DNA of 64,000 bases from Clostridium acetobutylicum ATCC 824 (GTDB lineage Bacteria; Bacillota; Clostridia; Clostridiales; Clostridiaceae), in contig NC_001988.2 of NCBI RefSeq assembly GCF_000008765.1, positions 124,001 through 188,000 on the forward strand, in the 5' to 3' direction. The first letter of the stretch is position 1. Each line of letters opens with the position of its first letter. Below are positions 19,263 through 28,887 of this stretch, in pieces. The position numbers and the translations under genes are program-made. Under the pieces are notes generated by a model. The model was given only the letters and a program-made list of their open reading frames with translations. It made no database searches and had not been told where the DNA came from.

Positions 19263-19305
19263 AAAACTGCTTTATAAGGTATTGTATCTTATAAAGCAGT
19301 TTTTT
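19262..19305. terminator. Bidirectional terminator
   Basis: AAAACTGCTTTATAAG and CTTATAAAGCAGTTTT are exact complements. The hairpin ends both the exporter operon (plus) and the seven-gene operon (minus). Confidence 0.85.
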
Positions 19306-19315
19306 TATCATAGCC

Positions 19316-20110
19316 TTATATTTTATTTAAAAACTCACTGATGACTTCATTAACTCTCTCTGGTTTATCCTGATTTGAATTATGAGCTGCATTAGCTATA
19401 ATCTTCAAAGTACAATTACTATCTTCTCTTTCCCACTTTCTCATAATCTTTTTAATGTTCCCAAGCCTATCATCTTCTCCGCAAATTAAAAGCACAGGAA
19501 CACTCATCTTAAACTTGCAATCTTCATGAAGACACTTAATAAGTTCTGTCATAATATCAATAAATTGCCCTTTACTAATATTTTTAAAGCATTCCACAAT
19601 ATAATCTTTTGTAGACGCCTCATTGCCAGATGCTAAAGAACTTGCTTTTATAAGTAGTTTCCATGGGTATAATTTAAATAAGATTCCAGAAGTCTTCAAA
19701 GACAATTTTTCTATAGTTTTTAGCTTTGCTGTATTTTGACTACAATCAATTAATATAAGACCATACACCATATTAGGATAACGATAAACTATTTCCTGAG
19801 CGAGATTTCCTCCCATTGATTGTCCTATGAGAATCGCCTTATCAATATTGTTAACCTCATACAATTTTTTAACATCACTAATCACATCCTCCATTACAAA
19901 CTTTCTTCCGTTTTTTAACTTGGAGGCACCGTGACCACGTACATCTAAAAGTATTACGTTATAACTAGCTGGTACTACTTTAAGCTGAGCCTTAAACATA
20001 TTATGATCAAGCCCTGCACCATGAAAAAATATTACCCACTTATTTTCTTGCCCTTGTATATACCAGTAATGAACTCCACAATCCAAATTGTAAAATGTCA
20101 ACTCTTTCAT
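19316..20110 (-). CDS. Alpha/beta hydrolase (thioesterase/esterase-like)
   Basis: This 264-residue protein has the alpha/beta-hydrolase fold: oxyanion loop FFHGAGLDHN, nucleophile elbow GQSMGG with Ser at about 98, the acidic residue in LLICGEDDRLG, and the catalytic His in NAAHNSNQDKPE. It is the last gene of the seven-gene operon. In that context it may release or edit a carrier-bound acyl product, but general esterase activity cannot be excluded. Confidence 0.8.
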   Translation of the reverse strand: MKELTFYNLDCGVHYWYIQGQENKWVIFFHGAGLDHNMFKAQLKVVPASYNVILLDVRGHGASKLKNGRKFVMEDVISDVKKLYEVNNIDKAILIGQSMGGNLAQEIVYRYPNMVYGLILIDCSQNTAKLKTIEKLSLKTSGILFKLYPWKLLIKASSLASGNEASTKDYIVECFKNISKGQFIDIMTELIKCLHEDCKFKMSVPVLLICGEDDRLGNIKKIMRKWEREDSNCTLKIIANAAHNSNQDKPERVNEVISEFLNKI

Positions 20111-20201
20111 TATTTATCTCCTAGATTTAAATTTATAAATTAAATTCACTTTATCATTTTAAATAAGTCTTTTAGTCTATACATTCCGTTTTAGCTTAAA
20201 A

Positions 20202-21170
20202 TTATTCGTACTTACAAAAAACACTGCTAATACTTAAAGATTTAAAATCTTCCCCTAATGCAATTAAAGATATTTTATCACCTTCCATAAACTTAGCTGA
20301 ATTAATCATATCCTTTAAGTTACGTATAGTATCAACATCTTCTATATGACCACCATAATAGTTTTTATATAGTGTTCCCAGATTACCTAAATACTCTTTT
20401 TCAAGTTTCTCATTAACACTCTGGCCTATTATAAATTTTGAATTTTTAAACCATGGTTCATATTTCTTAAAGTGTTTAATTAGTTGATTAAAAGACTTAT
20501 ACATAATTAAACGTATTTTCATTTCATCATATTTATTTCTTTTAGCTTTATTAAAGTTTTCATAACAATACCAACTAGTATATCCTCCAGAGATTGAAAA
20601 AGTATCAACTATTTTAAATCCCTCCCCCTTATTGTCGTCACCTATCAGCATTATAGCTGCTCCATCTCCAACTATAGTAAAGCCAGTATACCTATCTTTA
20701 CTTTTATCTAAAAAGGCTGGAGAAATAATAAGAGAGTATGCTCCTTTTTCAGTTCTATTTATACAATCTGCCATTCTTATAGCTTGAAGCGTACTAGCAC
20801 ATTGTTGGTTCAAAACCATTACAGCTGCATTAGATAACTTATATTTTTCTTGTAAGTAATACGGTACACTAACATAATCATTATAATTGTAATTGTCATA
20901 ACTTGTATAGAAAATATTTCTTATCTTGCAAGGGGCTACATCTATTTTTTCAAACATCTTAGAAAGCATAGCTGAAAATATATTTATAATATCATAATCT
21001 TTTTCAACAGCAATTTCACTCAACTTAGTATCCCTTATATATTTATTTGCAGCTTCAATAACATCTGATGAGGAATTTTCTAATAAGAAACTCTCTGAGT
21101 TTAAAAGTATATCTTTTGCAGAAATTATATTAGAAGGTATGTAATAATCAGCGTAAAGAATTTTAGACAT
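20202..21170 (-). CDS. KAS III-like (thiolase-fold) condensing enzyme
   Basis: This 322-residue protein has the FabH/KAS III architecture. The candidate active-site Cys is at about 124 in NQQCASTLQAI, and the GDGAAIMLIGDD strand-loop is typical. The usual second-half HQAN and NxGN motifs are altered: GQSVNEKL stands at the first and YGGHIEDVDTI at the second. It is therefore probably a specialised acyl-transfer or condensation enzyme rather than housekeeping FabH. It sits 15 bases after the oxidoreductase gene in an operon with a carrier protein, its likely partner. Confidence 0.72.
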   Translation of the reverse strand: MSKILYADYYIPSNIISAKDILLNSESFLLENSSSDVIEAANKYIRDTKLSEIAVEKDYDIINIFSAMLSKMFEKIDVAPCKIRNIFYTSYDNYNYNDYVSVPYYLQEKYKLSNAAVMVLNQQCASTLQAIRMADCINRTEKGAYSLIISPAFLDKSKDRYTGFTIVGDGAAIMLIGDDNKGEGFKIVDTFSISGGYTSWYCYENFNKAKRNKYDEMKIRLIMYKSFNQLIKHFKKYEPWFKNSKFIIGQSVNEKLEKEYLGNLGTLYKNYYGGHIEDVDTIRNLKDMINSAKFMEGDKISLIALGEDFKSLSISSVFCKYE

Positions 21171-21185
21171 AAAATCACCCTTTCC

Positions 21186-22190
21186 TTAGCTATACCTGGC
21201 ATGTTCATATATCTCTTCCATAATATTTACACGTTCATAAGATTGTCTTAAATACATATTATATATATCCTCTTTACTTCCATTAATAGCTTCCATAAAA
21301 AATCTTAACTGATTTACATAGTAATTCTGTGGATCAAAGGAATACTTCTTAATTGAGCCATCTTCCTTAACCTCAATTGAAAACTTAATTTTATAATTTC
21401 CTAAACAAGCTCTAAAAAAATCATGTACTTTTACAGTTGCCTTTTCAAATTTTAATATATGTTCAACCTTATACGGTAATTCAAAGGAGGCAATAAAACT
21501 ACTTTTCAAGCCCGATTTATATTCTGCATTAGCATTAAATGTCCAATCACAATTATTAGGTCCATCAAATTTTGAACTTCCCTTATAGCTTTCAGGTTTA
21601 GCTCCTGTTATAAACTGCAAAAATTGCAGCCAGTAACAACCTAAATCATAGAACGCACCGCCGCCCCTTTCCGGAAATCTTCTATAATTATTTTCATTAC
21701 TGTTTTTTAATATGATACATATATCAGTTTTAACTTCCTGAAGCTTTCCATATTCAGCTGAACTAACCATATCCTTAATAGCTAATTGCCATGGGTGATG
21801 CTGTATAGCTAGTCCCTCTAATATTTTAATATTCTTTTTTTCATATTCTTTAAGTATTAAATCAAATTCATCTGATTTTAAGCACATAGGTTTTTCTACA
21901 AGGACATGCTTATTTGCATTTATAGCCTTTAATACCCATTCAATATGCAGATCATTTGGTAAAGCAATATATACACAATGGATATCTTCACAATTCAATA
22001 AATCTTCATAGCTATCAAACACTCTATCTATTTTATATTTTTTAGCATATTCATCAGCTTTAGACCTTTTCCTGCTGGCAATACCGTAAATACATAGATT
22101 ATCTATTGCCTTTGCTGGCCCTATTATTGCTCTTGGCAGAATAGTTGAACAACCTATGATTCCCATATTTATAGTTTTAATAATTTTCAC
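21186..22190 (-). CDS. Gfo/Idh/MocA-family oxidoreductase
   Basis: This 334-residue protein has an N-terminal Rossmann fold (MGIIGCSTILPRAI) and the family motif VLVEKPMCLK near residue 95, whose Lys is normally catalytic. The second domain starts at EGLAIQHHPW and has the GGGAFYDLGCYW hallmark. Such enzymes oxidise or reduce sugar-like hydroxyls with NAD(P). It is in the middle of the seven-gene operon with a glycosyltransferase-like gene, so a sugar or cyclitol intermediate is plausible. Confidence 0.85.
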   Translation of the reverse strand: MKIIKTINMGIIGCSTILPRAIIGPAKAIDNLCIYGIASRKRSKADEYAKKYKIDRVFDSYEDLLNCEDIHCVYIALPNDLHIEWVLKAINANKHVLVEKPMCLKSDEFDLILKEYEKKNIKILEGLAIQHHPWQLAIKDMVSSAEYGKLQEVKTDICIILKNSNENNYRRFPERGGGAFYDLGCYWLQFLQFITGAKPESYKGSSKFDGPNNCDWTFNANAEYKSGLKSSFIASFELPYKVEHILKFEKATVKVHDFFRACLGNYKIKFSIEVKEDGSIKKYSFDPQNYYVNQLRFFMEAINGSKEDIYNMYLRQSYERVNIMEEIYEHARYS

Positions 22191-22196
22191 TCCCTT

Positions 22197-23369
22197 TTAT
22201 TTGCCGTTTAAGTATAAAAGATTACATTTTGAACAAATTGGGCTTATTCCTGAATTTACAACTTCCCTAATGCGTCCATACTGTTCACTGTGCCATATTT
22301 CTGAAATACTTCCATCTTTAATGTTTCCAATAGTAAACTCTGAAAAATATTTGCAAGATGAAACAGAACCATCCGCAAGAATATCCATCCTAGTTGATAC
22401 CGCTAAACAATTTCTACATTTTAAGCTTTCAACTTCAGCTCCAAAGACAAAACTTTTAATATCCTCAATATCTAAATCTGGTTGAAATCTCACTCTTATA
22501 TTCCAAACCTTACTGCATACTTTCTTAACTTGTTCTTTTAGATTTTCTAAACTTTCTGGACTAATCTTATATTTAAAACAGTGCCAACTTTTATTCTTCT
22601 TTTTATTTGCTTCTTCTAGCCAATAAAAGTTATCCTTGAAGTACTTGTCCATTTTACATGCTGTTTCTTCTGATATATACCAAGGATAAGCCAAAAATAC
22701 CATGTCTACTCCCAAACCTTCAAAAAACTCTACTAGTTCATAAAGCCTGTCACAAATATTGTCGTTAATTACTGAATGAATAGAAATCTTTCCCTTATAA
22801 ATACCTTTTCTCTTTAAATCTATAAGCAGTTTTACTGATTCAACTACCTTTTTAAAATTCCCTTTTCCTCTTATTAAATCATGAGCTTCTTCAAAACCCT
22901 CAATAGGAATAAGGAGCTCTAAATTATCAGATATCTTTATTAATGAGTCTAAGTTATTATCAAACATTAAGGTATTAGTACAGATAGCAATTTCCCTTGG
23001 ATCTTGTACAAGCATATCGGCTATTTTATCAAATTGCTTGTGACATAAAGGTTCTCCTCCCCACAAATATAATCTCGACTTTAATTCTTTTGTCTCGTTA
23101 AGAATTTTTTCAAACAGCTTTAAATCTATATCCCTTTGCTGTTCTTCTTTATCCATATTCATGTGATAACCTTTTTTGCCCCATTCGTAACAATGTTTGC
23201 ACCTTAAATTACAATTATTTGTGATCTTAATCCCTACAATATCAGGTAATTTTGTTGCATATCGTGGATTGTTTTTTCTTTCTTTTAACGGAACCGATAT
23301 GTTTCTTATTGTTCTTTTTAAGGTATTTAAATCTTTAGCCTCATAACTCACTCTTGTCTTTGGCTGCAT
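22197..23369 (-). CDS. Radical SAM/SPASM-domain enzyme
   Basis: This 390-residue protein carries the radical SAM motif CNLRCKHC (Cys at about 53, 57, 60), a WGGEPL motif after strand 2 and a C-terminal SPASM-type cysteine set (CRNC, then SSCKYF, then CSKC). SPASM proteins hold auxiliary FeS clusters and modify peptides or small molecules. No precursor-peptide gene is visible nearby, so a non-peptide substrate is more likely. It lies 6 bases from the oxidoreductase and 3 from the glycosyltransferase-like gene. Confidence 0.85.
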   Translation of the reverse strand: MQPKTRVSYEAKDLNTLKRTIRNISVPLKERKNNPRYATKLPDIVGIKITNNCNLRCKHCYEWGKKGYHMNMDKEEQQRDIDLKLFEKILNETKELKSRLYLWGGEPLCHKQFDKIADMLVQDPREIAICTNTLMFDNNLDSLIKISDNLELLIPIEGFEEAHDLIRGKGNFKKVVESVKLLIDLKRKGIYKGKISIHSVINDNICDRLYELVEFFEGLGVDMVFLAYPWYISEETACKMDKYFKDNFYWLEEANKKKNKSWHCFKYKISPESLENLKEQVKKVCSKVWNIRVRFQPDLDIEDIKSFVFGAEVESLKCRNCLAVSTRMDILADGSVSSCKYFSEFTIGNIKDGSISEIWHSEQYGRIREVVNSGISPICSKCNLLYLNGK

Positions 23370-23372
23370 AAT

Positions 23373-24491
23373 TTATTTCACCTGACTTTCTGCTTTTCCT
23401 ATTAGTCTATCTAGATAATCGTCAACATAATTAACAGCATTATTTCTCTGCTTCACCAAATTATCATGCATAACTTTTAATATATCTAATTTAAATCCAA
23501 ATTCCTTCCATGCTTCATACCTTATCCCAAGTCCTAAATGTTCCCATAGGTCTGCATTAACTTTTTCATGATGACCAAATGGTTCAAGTAAAATAATAGG
23601 TGTTGCTGCGGCTAGTGAATCTATAAGTGTTCCACCTCCTGGCTTACTAATTACTGCCTTAGCATTTCTTAAAACATCAAAGGATGAATGATATTCTTCT
23701 TTGCTCTCAAACCTTTTAGGCACATTGGGCTTTACCTCTGAAAATGGTGGAAATATAAAGTTATTGCCTTCCCAAGCTCTCCAAGATGGGTCCATCATAA
23801 AATATCTATGTTTATTTTTCCCATCTTCAATCTCATCTTCACTGTATGCTGCAATATCAAGCTTTAAATTATTTTCTTCTAACTCATGTATCTTTTCTTG
23901 ATAAGTTCCCATTCCCCAACCACCACCATGAATCATAAACCTATTCTCTCTTTTTTCAAAAGGTATAGTTTCTCTTGATCCTACAGGTAGATAGTATGGT
24001 ATTTCTTTTTTCCTTGCATCAAACAGGAATACTTCGTCATAATTTTCTGAATAATTAGCATTGTATTTATTAAGCCCTTTCCACGATGGTGAAGGTTCTG
24101 AATCTATATATAATATTTCTGCATTAATGGGTTTATTATTTATCCTTTTTCTATATTCATCTAAAATATATATCCAATGACCAGACATTACAATGAAATT
24201 TCTTCTCTCTTCTCTTTTCCAAGTATCTAATAATTGTTCTATCCTATCACTATCAATACTTTTTCTTATATCCCAAGGCATCCTTTGAGCAACAAGTGCT
24301 ACAGAAAAATTTTTATGATAAGTCTGCTTACTTAATAAAATCTTATCGCGCTTATCTTTAATGATGTAGCTTTCAAATACTGCTACCTCTGAATCTACTC
24401 CTCTATTTTTCAGACTGTAATTAATTATTAGTCCAGGAACATAAAATCCTAATCCAAAACCTGAACATAATATTGTAACTTTATTACTCAT
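23373..24491 (-). CDS. GT-B fold glycosyltransferase-like protein
   Basis: This 372-residue protein has a GT-B layout. The N-terminal domain starts VTILCSGFGLGFYVPGL. The C-terminal donor-binding part reads VISKPGGGTLIDSLAAATPI followed by LLEPFGHHEKVNADLW, much like the nucleotide-sugar site of GT1/GT28 enzymes. Sugar transfer in the pathway is inferred. Acceptor and donor are unknown. It is closely spaced with both neighbours. Confidence 0.72.
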   Translation of the reverse strand: MSNKVTILCSGFGLGFYVPGLIINYSLKNRGVDSEVAVFESYIIKDKRDKILLSKQTYHKNFSVALVAQRMPWDIRKSIDSDRIEQLLDTWKREERRNFIVMSGHWIYILDEYRKRINNKPINAEILYIDSEPSPSWKGLNKYNANYSENYDEVFLFDARKKEIPYYLPVGSRETIPFEKRENRFMIHGGGWGMGTYQEKIHELEENNLKLDIAAYSEDEIEDGKNKHRYFMMDPSWRAWEGNNFIFPPFSEVKPNVPKRFESKEEYHSSFDVLRNAKAVISKPGGGTLIDSLAAATPIILLEPFGHHEKVNADLWEHLGLGIRYEAWKEFGFKLDILKVMHDNLVKQRNNAVNYVDDYLDRLIGKAESQVK

Positions 24492-24506
24492 AGTACCACC
24501 ACCCTT

Positions 24507-25847
24507 TCAATTTAAAACATTTATTCCACTTTTATTTAGTAATTGAACTAAAGCATTAAGCGTGTCTTCCTTTTCTTCTTCATTTTTATATATAACAGCT
24601 AAATACAATCTTCCCTTATAATTTTTTATCCTTTGATTTTTATCTAAATATCTATTAATAAACAATGTATTTGAACTTAAAGGAATCACTCCCTTACTAC
24701 TGCCGGGTTTAAAAAGCAATGCCTTCTCTTTCATTTTACTAATGATTTGTTCATAGGATATATCAGTTGAAAAAGTTACATTATAAAATGTAAAGGCGCA
24801 TTGAAGTTTAAAATTAGAAACATACTTGTCAATGTTATGTTTTATAAGACTCATTGATTTTCTTGCATTTATTTCAACTATAGGAACAATATTACCACTT
24901 TTTAGAAGCATAGAATCAACACAAACATCACCATAATATCCATCGTTGTATAACCTTTTAGATACTTCTTTAAGAATAGAAAAATACCCCTTTTTGCTAA
25001 TGAATTCAATAAATTCTTTACTAGGAGTATACGAACCATGATATGAGCTTCCTATATTTCTTACCTCTTGTATAGATAATAGCTCCATATCACCAGACCT
25101 ATGAATAAAAAATTGGCACGAAAAATCTTGTTTCTTTTCTAAAAAAGGTTCAACTATAAATTCTACTGATTTCCCTAACCTTTCTTGTGATTTTATATAT
25201 TTAGCTATCCTCTGAAGAATCCCTTCACTAGAAATTACTAAATTTCCTTTCCCTGATACCCCAAAGGAATCTTTTATAATAATTGGGGACTTTCTTAAAT
25301 ACTTTGCTCCTACCTCGTTTAGTTCTTCTGATGAATTAATTATTTCAAAAGAATATTCTCTATTTAATTCCCTATTTATATTGGAAGAATATATTTTTGA
25401 ATTTACTCTCCTTATAATATTAATTTTGGGAGAATCAAATGCTAGTCCATATTTTTCGCTTATTTCATTTGATTCAGGAAGAACTGCAAATGCAGACAAT
25501 TCTGAACTTTTCTTTAATAACTCTTTTACACCTGAACAATCATAACTTTCCAGTAAGAGCTTACAAATATTTTTATTTCTCTCTTCCTTCAAGACATCAT
25601 TTGTTAAATTCATATAATTGCATGAAAAGGAAAATCCTATACTTTTTAAATATTCTCTTTGTACTAGATCTATTTTATACCTTGTTATTAAAGTATCTCC
25701 TGTGGAGCATAAAACAAAAAGCAGTTCATCCATTGATTTAATTATGTTTTCCGCTTGATTATCAGGGATTTGTGGCAGTTTTGCTAAAGCATTATTTCTC
25801 CAATATTTTTCTGCATTAAATTCTCCATAATAAACGCATTTTTTCAC
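24507..25847 (-). CDS. ATP-grasp ligase
   Basis: In this 446-residue protein the ATP-grasp core is recognisable from about 190: PIIIKDSFGVSGKGNLVIS (ATP lysine and glycine loop), FIVEPFLEKKQDFSCQF, and metal-binding VPIVEINARKSMSL near residue 330. The N-terminal 180 residues are a pre-ATP-grasp domain I cannot assign. ATP-grasp enzymes form amide, ester or thioester bonds through acyl-phosphates. The gene begins 6 bases after the carrier-protein gene, so loading or linking a carboxylate to the carrier is a reasonable guess. Confidence 0.8.
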   Translation of the reverse strand: MKKCVYYGEFNAEKYWRNNALAKLPQIPDNQAENIIKSMDELLFVLCSTGDTLITRYKIDLVQREYLKSIGFSFSCNYMNLTNDVLKEERNKNICKLLLESYDCSGVKELLKKSSELSAFAVLPESNEISEKYGLAFDSPKINIIRRVNSKIYSSNINRELNREYSFEIINSSEELNEVGAKYLRKSPIIIKDSFGVSGKGNLVISSEGILQRIAKYIKSQERLGKSVEFIVEPFLEKKQDFSCQFFIHRSGDMELLSIQEVRNIGSSYHGSYTPSKEFIEFISKKGYFSILKEVSKRLYNDGYYGDVCVDSMLLKSGNIVPIVEINARKSMSLIKHNIDKYVSNFKLQCAFTFYNVTFSTDISYEQIISKMKEKALLFKPGSSKGVIPLSSNTLFINRYLDKNQRIKNYKGRLYLAVIYKNEEEKEDTLNALVQLLNKSGINVLN

Positions 25848-25853
25848 CTGCCA

Positions 25854-26090
25854 TCACCTCTTTGAATTGATGTACTTAGCTAGTGAATCTATTGATTTTA
25901 AACTATCCATATCAAATTCATCAAAGTCAATTTGAACATCTAATTCATCCTCAATTTTTAAAATTATATTAATCAATTGCAATGAATCAATATCTATTTC
26001 ATTAAGTAAATCTTTAGATTTTTCAATTTTTTCTTTTAATGAATCATCCTCTTTAACCTGACAAATTATTTTTATTAGTTTCTCTCTCAT
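25854..26090 (-). CDS. Acyl/peptidyl carrier protein
   Basis: This is a 78-residue acidic four-helix carrier. The phosphopantetheine-attachment Ser is at about 36 in EIDIDSLQLIN, a slight variant of the usual DSL motif. ATG 26090 follows AGAGGAG; the ATG six codons upstream has no such site. It is the first gene of the seven-gene operon, which indicates that pathway intermediates are carried as thioesters. Confidence 0.85.
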   Translation of the reverse strand: MREKLIKIICQVKEDDSLKEKIEKSKDLLNEIDIDSLQLINIILKIEDELDVQIDFDEFDMDSLKSIDSLAKYINSKR

Positions 26091-26494
26091 AATATTTTCT
26101 CCTCTCATTTTGATAAATTGTATACTTACACAACTTTCAACTTATACCTCCTTTAAAACAATTTTACAACTTTAAGCCCACCACAAGTCAATGTATTTTT
26201 TGTATTTTAATGAATTATTTTACAATATTAACATGCTATTCACACCATGTACATTATTTATACATATTAATAACAATAAATAGTAACGATTCATTTATAA
26301 AATACAATAAAATAAGGAGCTACCGTTAGAAAAAAACTCCAATAAACTAACAAAATAGCCCCTTTATATTAATATTTAATCAATTCAACTTTTAATAATC
26401 ATATACCTTCATAGAATTAAATTTTTTTGTATATTTAAATCTTACTTACACAAAATAATCCTAATTATGTCTAAGTCTAATAGGAGGTAATCCC
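26091..26494. promoter_or_regulatory. Divergent intergenic region with inverted repeat
   Basis: This 404-base AT-rich gap has no gene and must contain the promoter of the carrier-protein operon (minus) and of the antiporter (plus). At 26311-26366 an imperfect hairpin pairs AAGGAGCTA..CGTTAG with CTAAC..TAGCCCCTT. It is upstream of both genes, so it may be a leader attenuator or an operator rather than an end-of-operon terminator. Confidence 0.4.
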
Positions 26495-27889
26495 TTGTTT
26501 TTATCATTAATTCCTGCACTAATTACAATAATTTTAACTTTTAAAACAAAAAAATTAATTATATCCTTATTTGCAGGTGTTTTATCTGGAACAATTATAC
26601 ATAATGGGCTAATTGGAGGAATTACAGCTATAGGTGAATACACCATGCGAGCAATAAGTGATAAAGAAAGTGCTTACACTCTATCCTTTTTCATTGCATT
26701 TGGTTCTTTAGCCGATTTAATACAAATGGCAGGAGGAATTTCAGGTTTTAGCGATATAGTTGGAAAGTGGATTAAAAATGAAAAAAGTCTTTTATTATGG
26801 GCTTGGCTTTTAAGTCTAATAACCTTCTTTCACAGTTCTTTTCATACCATTGCTGTAGGTACTGTCTTAACGCCTTCTTTAAAAAAGCTAAAACTCTCTG
26901 GCGAAAAGCTTGCTTTCATACTTTCAGTTACAAGCACTCAACTAATCTTGCTTATTCCCATTGCAACCTCTTACCTAGGCTATATGGTGACACTAGTTAC
27001 AAATAATATAAAGCATAAAGGCATAAGTGAAAAAGCCTATTCCATATTAGTAAAAAGCATCGCTTGGAACTTTTTCCCTTGGGCAATGCTTATTATAGGT
27101 ATCGGTATAACTCTATTTGGTCTTGGCTTTGGCAAACTTAAACTAGGAAAAACAGATGAAAATAATACAGAACTTACAAAAGGCCATATTGAAAAGGAAA
27201 AAGCCTACAATACCTCTATTGAAGAATATCCTGAAGACAGCAAAAATTTAATCATTCCCATAATAATACTTCTCTCAAGTACTATCTTCTTTTTTTGGTG
27301 GACCGGAAGACCATATGCAAAAGGCTTTATAAATGCTTTAGCCTTTGCTAAATTCAATGTTTCCATATTTTCTGGAATTATGCTTACTTTACTTTTAACT
27401 AGCTTATACTATATGTACCAAAAAATTAGTATTGCAGAAATAGAAGCGCACATTATACGCGGAGGAGAAAAGGTTCTTTCTTTGGTTATGATATTAATCT
27501 TAAGCTGGGCATTGACATCCATAACACAGGATTTAGGAATTAATAGCTTAATAAATGGACCTTTTATTAGAAGCGTACCCAAATTTTTAATGCCTGCCGT
27601 GCTTTTTATAATTAGCGGACTTGTAGCTTACGCCATGGGATCTTCCTGGGCAACCTGGGCTCTTATGATGCCTTTAGCTATAAATTTTTCTATTAATTCC
27701 TCCATATCAGTTCCTCTTATGGTAGGTACTGTTTGGTCTGGAGGCGCAGTTGCTGATGTTATTTCTCCCTTAGCTGCAAAAATGGCTGACATTTCCTATG
27801 GAGAACATTTAACAACATCTTTTCCATATTTAATTTTAGGAATAGCAATTACTATAGTGTCTTATCTTATTGTTGGGCTAAGGATATAG
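26495..27889 (+). CDS. NhaC-type Na+/H+ antiporter
   Basis: This 464-residue protein has 11-12 transmembrane segments and NhaC-superfamily landmarks: LSLIPALITIILTF at the start, FFHSSFHTIAVGT, and GSSWATWALMMPLAINFS then WSGGAVADVISPLAAK. Its start is TTG with a perfect AGGAGG at 26482-26487. It exchanges Na+ (or an organic ion) for H+, or carries malate/lactate as MleN does. It lies upstream of the hydrogenase operon with about 100 bases between. Confidence 0.82.
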   Translation: MFLSLIPALITIILTFKTKKLIISLFAGVLSGTIIHNGLIGGITAIGEYTMRAISDKESAYTLSFFIAFGSLADLIQMAGGISGFSDIVGKWIKNEKSLLLWAWLLSLITFFHSSFHTIAVGTVLTPSLKKLKLSGEKLAFILSVTSTQLILLIPIATSYLGYMVTLVTNNIKHKGISEKAYSILVKSIAWNFFPWAMLIIGIGITLFGLGFGKLKLGKTDENNTELTKGHIEKEKAYNTSIEEYPEDSKNLIIPIIILLSSTIFFFWWTGRPYAKGFINALAFAKFNVSIFSGIMLTLLLTSLYYMYQKISIAEIEAHIIRGGEKVLSLVMILILSWALTSITQDLGINSLINGPFIRSVPKFLMPAVLFIISGLVAYAMGSSWATWALMMPLAINFSINSSISVPLMVGTVWSGGAVADVISPLAAKMADISYGEHLTTSFPYLILGIAITIVSYLIVGLRI

Positions 27890-27994
27890 TGCCTATTTTC
27901 AAATAAAACATAGTCCCTTTTCTACCTTCTTTCTTCCGTATATTTTCCTTAACTAAAGAATAGATTTAAATATATCTATTTTGTGAGGCTATAT

Positions 27995-28870
27995 ATGAAA
28001 AATGAAAATCATTGTCCTATGACCGAAGAAAAAAAAGCCACTTCAAAAACCCTTGTAAATGAAGCAATAACACTAATCAAAAATAGAAATGCAAAAAAGC
28101 TAAATGCCATATGGCTTGAGGTTACAGGGTGCTCTGGAAATATTATTTCCTTTTTAAATAGTGAAAATCCAGATTTAAATTATGTATTAAATCAGCTTAT
28201 AAACCTAACTTATAATAACACCTTAATGACTGCTGAAGGAGAAGCTGCTTTTGAGACTTTTCTAAATACCTTAAACACAGAATTTATACTTTTAGTAGAT
28301 GGAGCTGTTTCTGCCAAAGAAAATGGCCAATATAATATTGTTGCCCACTACAAAGACAAGCGTATTACAGCACTAGAAGCAGTAAAAATGGCAGGAGAAA
28401 AAGCAAAATACGTACTAGCTGTAGGCACCTGTGCTTCTTCCGGTGGTATTTCCGCTGCAAAACCTAATCCTTCTTTAAGCAAAAGCATATCGGAGGTCAT
28501 AAATCACGAAGTTATAAATCTTCCAGGATGTCCTTGTCATCCCGATTGGGTAGTAGGAACACTGGCTCATCTAGTAGCATTTGGAAAGCCTGAACTTGAT
28601 GCCTACAAACGCCCCATTTTATTTTATGGATCAACTATTCATGACAATTGTACAAGACGAGGATATTTTGACCAAAGAATATTTGCAAAAAAGTTTGGTG
28701 AAAAGGGCTGCATGTTTAAATTGGGCTGCCGTGGTCCTGTAACGAAAACAGATTGTCCAAGAAGAAAATGGAATGGCTATGTTAACTGGCCAGTTGAAGA
28801 CAATACAACCTGTATAGGCTGTGCCAATTTCAATTTTCCAGATGGCATGGAACCATTTATAAGATACTAA
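27995..28870 (+). CDS. mbhS: [NiFe] hydrogenase small subunit
   Basis: This 291-residue protein has the small-subunit cysteine pattern: LEVTGCSGN and VGTCASSGG and LPGCPCHPDW for the proximal cluster, then STIHDNC.RRGYFD, GCMFKLGC and CIGCANFNFPD for the others. It transfers electrons from the NiFe site. ATG 27995 has a GAGG site; an in-frame GTG lies within that site. Unlike membrane-bound uptake enzymes, it has no twin-arginine signal and no C-terminal anchor, so a cytoplasmic enzyme is indicated. It is followed by the large subunit after 17 bases. Confidence 0.9.
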   Translation: MKNENHCPMTEEKKATSKTLVNEAITLIKNRNAKKLNAIWLEVTGCSGNIISFLNSENPDLNYVLNQLINLTYNNTLMTAEGEAAFETFLNTLNTEFILLVDGAVSAKENGQYNIVAHYKDKRITALEAVKMAGEKAKYVLAVGTCASSGGISAAKPNPSLSKSISEVINHEVINLPGCPCHPDWVVGTLAHLVAFGKPELDAYKRPILFYGSTIHDNCTRRGYFDQRIFAKKFGEKGCMFKLGCRGPVTKTDCPRRKWNGYVNWPVEDNTTCIGCANFNFPDGMEPFIRY

Positions 28871-28887
28871 TTTTTTAGGAGGCTCTC

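Noticed and set aside
22197-23369. Radical SAM/SPASM gene as evidence of a RiPP (sactipeptide-type) cluster
   Set aside because: I found no small precursor-peptide frame, peptidase or peptide-recognition domain nearby, so a non-peptide pathway is more likely.
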